Of a stretch of 64,000 nt of DNA, positions 61,487-64,000 are shown piece by piece (the stretch's first letter is position 1; each line of letters opens with the position of its first letter). Under the pieces are notes generated by a model that had not been told where the DNA came from, ran no database searches, and worked only from the letters and a program-made list of their open reading frames with translations. The DNA is from Maribellus sp. YY47 (GTDB taxonomy: Bacteria; Bacteroidota; Bacteroidia; Bacteroidales; Prolixibacteraceae): contig NZ_JALGYW010000003.1 of the NCBI RefSeq assembly GCF_023111095.1, positions 7,446-71,445 of the forward strand, written 5' to 3'. The position numbers were made by a program, and so were the translations under genes.

Positions 61487-63745
61487 ATGCAAGAACATAG
61501 TAGGATTACGATTAGAGTAAGAGGTTTAAAAAGAACGATTCGGGTGTCACCGAAAATACTTTTTGTGTTAGTAATTATTATAGGTCTAAACATGTTTCCT
61601 ATACAAACTTATGCTAGAAAAACAGACGAGAGTCGACCCAAAATTGCTTTAGTTTTAAGTGGCGGAGGAGCGAAAGGTTTTGCTCATATTGGAGTTTTGA
61701 AGGTTTTAGAAGAAGAAGGTATTCCTATAGATATTATTGTTGGGACAAGCATGGGAAGTTTGATTGGAGGAATTTACGCATTAGGTTATAACGCTGACGA
61801 GATTGAGAAACTGGTAAAAGCTCAAAACTGGGAACAGTTACTTTCTGATAAAGTTGAAAGACAAAAGCTATCGTTCAATGAACAACAGTTAAAACAAAGG
61901 TATTTGTTTAGTCTTTCGTTTTCCGATATAAAATCGGTGGGCTTACCACAGGGAATAATAAGAGGACAAAATGTAATGAACTTATTTTGTGGACTATCCG
62001 GTAATTTCGATCCAGATACTGATTTTAGCAAATTGCCTATTTCATATGCTTGTGTTGCAGCAGATATGGAAACAGGTGAAGAGGTAATAATGAAGAATGG
62101 ATTTCTCCCTACCGCATTATTTGCAAGTATGGCCATCCCCGGAGTATTTCAACCTATAAGTCGTGATGGATTACTTTTGGTTGATGGAGGTATTGTAAAC
62201 AATTTTCCGACGGATGTGGCTAAGGAAATGGGAGCTGACATCATTATTGGCGTTGATCTTCGAGGAGACTTTAAATCTCAGGATCAGCTTAATTCAATTG
62301 ATGAAATAGCCAGTCAAATTATTGGGTTCATGGGCAAGGAAAAGAATGCAGTGAATAAAAGCTTATGTGATATTTCTATTCGACCAAATATAACTGGGTA
62401 CTCTGTTGGAAGCTTCTCAGGAGATGCGGCTGATACATTAATTTTAAGAGGAGAAGAAGCTACGAGAAACGTTATAGAGCAAATTCACACTTTAAAAAAG
62501 GAATATAATCTAAAACCCCGAGAATACAATAGGCAGTTTGTAGTTATAAGCAAATGGTTGGTTTCAGAAGTAAAGTTCCATAGCGATTGCTTTCTTAACG
62601 AGACTTTTCTAATGGATAAGCTTAATATGGATATTCCAGGAGACTATTCTTACGAGCAAATAAAAGATGCAATCGACCATCTGTATGGTTATGGCGGCTT
62701 TGAACTCATTTATTTCTATTTGACAGATAGTGAAAACGGTAAAATTTTGCACTTAAATATTAATCCACAAAAAGAATTTGTGCAGCGTATCGGTTTTAAG
62801 GTGAATACTAATGATGCTGCAGCAATCCAACTTAATTTTACTAGGAAGAATTTTGAAAAACCCTTTGACTATCTGTCAGCTAGTATTGAATTGTCTGCAA
62901 ATCCTGGGGGAAATATTGTAGCGGAAACGAATCGAGGTGATTTTCCCAGGCTGGGAATTGAATTGAAAGGAAAATATCAAGAATATAGTATTTACGAAGA
63001 AGGAAAGAAGCTGTATAGTGCGGATTTCTTTTATACGGCACTCGATTGTTATATCTACAAATCGTTTTTGAATACGCTTAATCTTGGAGTCGGTATTCAG
63101 GAAGAGTATTTTGATGGTGATGTATTTTCAAGGAATAGCAGTTCTTTAATCTCCTCTATTGAAACCAATGAATTAATAACTGCGACTTACGCGTATTTTA
63201 CTTTTGATGATTGGGATGATTTTTATTTTCCCAGCAAGGGTACTCGCCTAGATGTGCGGGTTTCGGCATATACAAAAACTAAAAATTTTAGTCGAATGCA
63301 TCCTGCTTTACTGTTTAAGTTAAATAAAATTATTCCGCTTAAGCAAAATGTGGCTGTCCTTTTTGATTACTATAGTCGAATGCACCTAACCGAAGATTTT
63401 CCTCTTTTGAAAACCACGTTTGTAGGAGGTGAATCTTATTCGCAATATTTTGATTATCATCTACCTTTTGTTGGTCTTCCACCTGTGACTGTTGGCGATC
63501 GTTATGTAAATATTGCATTGTTGGGTGTTCGCACAAGGATAAACAAAAACCAGTATGTTTCACTGCTATATAATATGATGGCACAGGGTGAAGATATTAA
63601 TAGCTTAGATGACTTTGAAACTACAGGAGGAGGAGGCATAAAATATTCTATAAAAACAGTAATAGGGCCTATTGATATAGAAGTTGGATACGCACAAAAA
63701 TATGAGAAGCCAACATTTTCAGCAAATGTTGGACTTTGGTTTTGA
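61487..63745 (+). CDS. Patatin-like phospholipase with C-terminal outer-membrane barrel
   Basis: This 752-residue protein has a basic start, a membrane-type signal (about 21-43) and then the patatin domain. That domain has the oxyanion motif SGGGAKGFAHIG (about 60), the catalytic Ser in GTSMGS (about 90) and the Asp in LLVDGGIVNNFP (about 230). A POTRA-like region (SEVKFHSDCFLNETFLM onward) and a barrel ending SANVGLWF follow. This matches the autotransporter-like patatin family (PlpD-type), in which the lipase is exported through its own barrel. Substrate is unknown. Confidence 0.9.
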   Translation: MQEHSRITIRVRGLKRTIRVSPKILFVLVIIIGLNMFPIQTYARKTDESRPKIALVLSGGGAKGFAHIGVLKVLEEEGIPIDIIVGTSMGSLIGGIYALGYNADEIEKLVKAQNWEQLLSDKVERQKLSFNEQQLKQRYLFSLSFSDIKSVGLPQGIIRGQNVMNLFCGLSGNFDPDTDFSKLPISYACVAADMETGEEVIMKNGFLPTALFASMAIPGVFQPISRDGLLLVDGGIVNNFPTDVAKEMGADIIIGVDLRGDFKSQDQLNSIDEIASQIIGFMGKEKNAVNKSLCDISIRPNITGYSVGSFSGDAADTLILRGEEATRNVIEQIHTLKKEYNLKPREYNRQFVVISKWLVSEVKFHSDCFLNETFLMDKLNMDIPGDYSYEQIKDAIDHLYGYGGFELIYFYLTDSENGKILHLNINPQKEFVQRIGFKVNTNDAAAIQLNFTRKNFEKPFDYLSASIELSANPGGNIVAETNRGDFPRLGIELKGKYQEYSIYEEGKKLYSADFFYTALDCYIYKSFLNTLNLGVGIQEEYFDGDVFSRNSSSLISSIETNELITATYAYFTFDDWDDFYFPSKGTRLDVRVSAYTKTKNFSRMHPALLFKLNKIIPLKQNVAVLFDYYSRMHLTEDFPLLKTTFVGGESYSQYFDYHLPFVGLPPVTVGDRYVNIALLGVRTRINKNQYVSLLYNMMAQGEDINSLDDFETTGGGGIKYSIKTVIGPIDIEVGYAQKYEKPTFSANVGLWF

Positions 63746-63765
63746 AAGTCTAAAAACCTGACATT

Positions 63766-64000
63766 ATGTTTAAGTCAAAAATCAAAATATTAAGAGATTC
63801 ATCTGGTGTTGTTTTACTTAAAAACAATTTCGCGAAAAAGAACATTTTAGTTGAATCACCCATTATAATCCTCTCATTAATCAATGTTGCGATATTACTT
63901 TTTCACTTTATCGACATACTTAACACGCCGATTCCGCTTAATAGTGAAGAAACACAGTACTGGCTCTGGTCGAAACATCTCGATTGGTCTTACTATTCAA
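63766..64000 (+). CDS. GT39/ArnT-like glycosyltransferase, N-terminal fragment
   Basis: The first 78 residues are in the window, and the gene runs off the end. MFKSKIKILRDSSGVVLLKN is followed by one membrane helix (ESPIIILSLINVAILLFHFI) and PLNSEETQYWLWSKHLDWSY. This contains the E-x-YW-WSKHLDW motif that opens the first luminal loop of GT39/ArnT-type glycosyltransferases. They attach a sugar from a lipid carrier to an envelope molecule. It starts 20 bases after the patatin gene. Confidence 0.75.
   Translation, partial: MFKSKIKILRDSSGVVLLKNNFAKKNILVESPIIILSLINVAILLFHFIDILNTPIPLNSEETQYWLWSKHLDWSYYS

Overview
The window looks like a chromosome segment of a gliding-type Bacteroidota bacterium. 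A member of the Marinilabiliales/Prolixibacteraceae seems likely, but that rank is inference. Supporting signs are a type IX secretion cargo C-terminus beside a PorP/SprF protein, Bacteroidota promoter boxes (TAnnTTTG), an outer-membrane carboxypeptidase-regulatory-like/DUF5686 barrel, and a full CTnDOT-type tra operon.

Layout. (1) 1-4220, host: the end of a large surface adhesin with thrombospondin-3 repeats and a gliding-motility C-terminal domain, PorP/SprF, a BFD-like [2Fe-2S] protein, an HD hydrolase and tRNA-Arg(CCG). (2) About 4.2-46.3 kb, an integrated conjugative element (ICE). Its left edge is a large serine recombinase whose ORF runs antisense through the tRNA. Next come a small conserved ORF, ICE accessory genes, a RadC-like JAB protein and a 1081-residue orphan protein. 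The tra operon (traA to traQ, minus strand, 24.7 to 12.3 kb) follows, with a Dam-type methyltransferase where CTnDOT has traP. Divergent from it are mobA/mobB, an AbiE toxin-antitoxin pair, a TIR protein, the coupling ATPase MobC, and a four-gene ABC-ATPase system (nuclease-like effector, middle component, DUF3732 ATPase, NA37 nucleoid-associated protein) with an XRE regulator. Then come a DUF3945-type protein, a DUF1896 protein, a giant methylase/helicase, a small HTH protein with a palindromic operator at its start codon, and RteC. (3) 46.3-64 kb, host: a five-gene minus-strand cluster with three lipid-related enzymes and an outer-membrane barrel, a wHTH gene and a truncated relative, an RND efflux operon divergent from an AraC regulator, a small outer-membrane barrel, a patatin-like/surface-antigen protein and the start of a GT39-like glycosyltransferase.

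How the parts work together. The serine recombinase presumably integrates and excises the ICE, with RteC and the HTH protein as candidate controllers. MobA/MobB process oriT (probably 24.66-25.39 kb), MobC couples DNA to the TraA-Q channel, and the methylases protect or modify the DNA. The cargo is dense in defence-type genes: AbiE, TIR, the ABC three-component-like operon and probably the 1081-aa protein.

The two observations I rate highest are the four-gene ABC/NA37 operon and a set of helically phased TGGCA-type direct repeats (10/11/10-bp register) found in three separate ICE intergenic regions. The right ICE end is not resolved: no copy of the tRNA 3' end was found near 46.3 kb.
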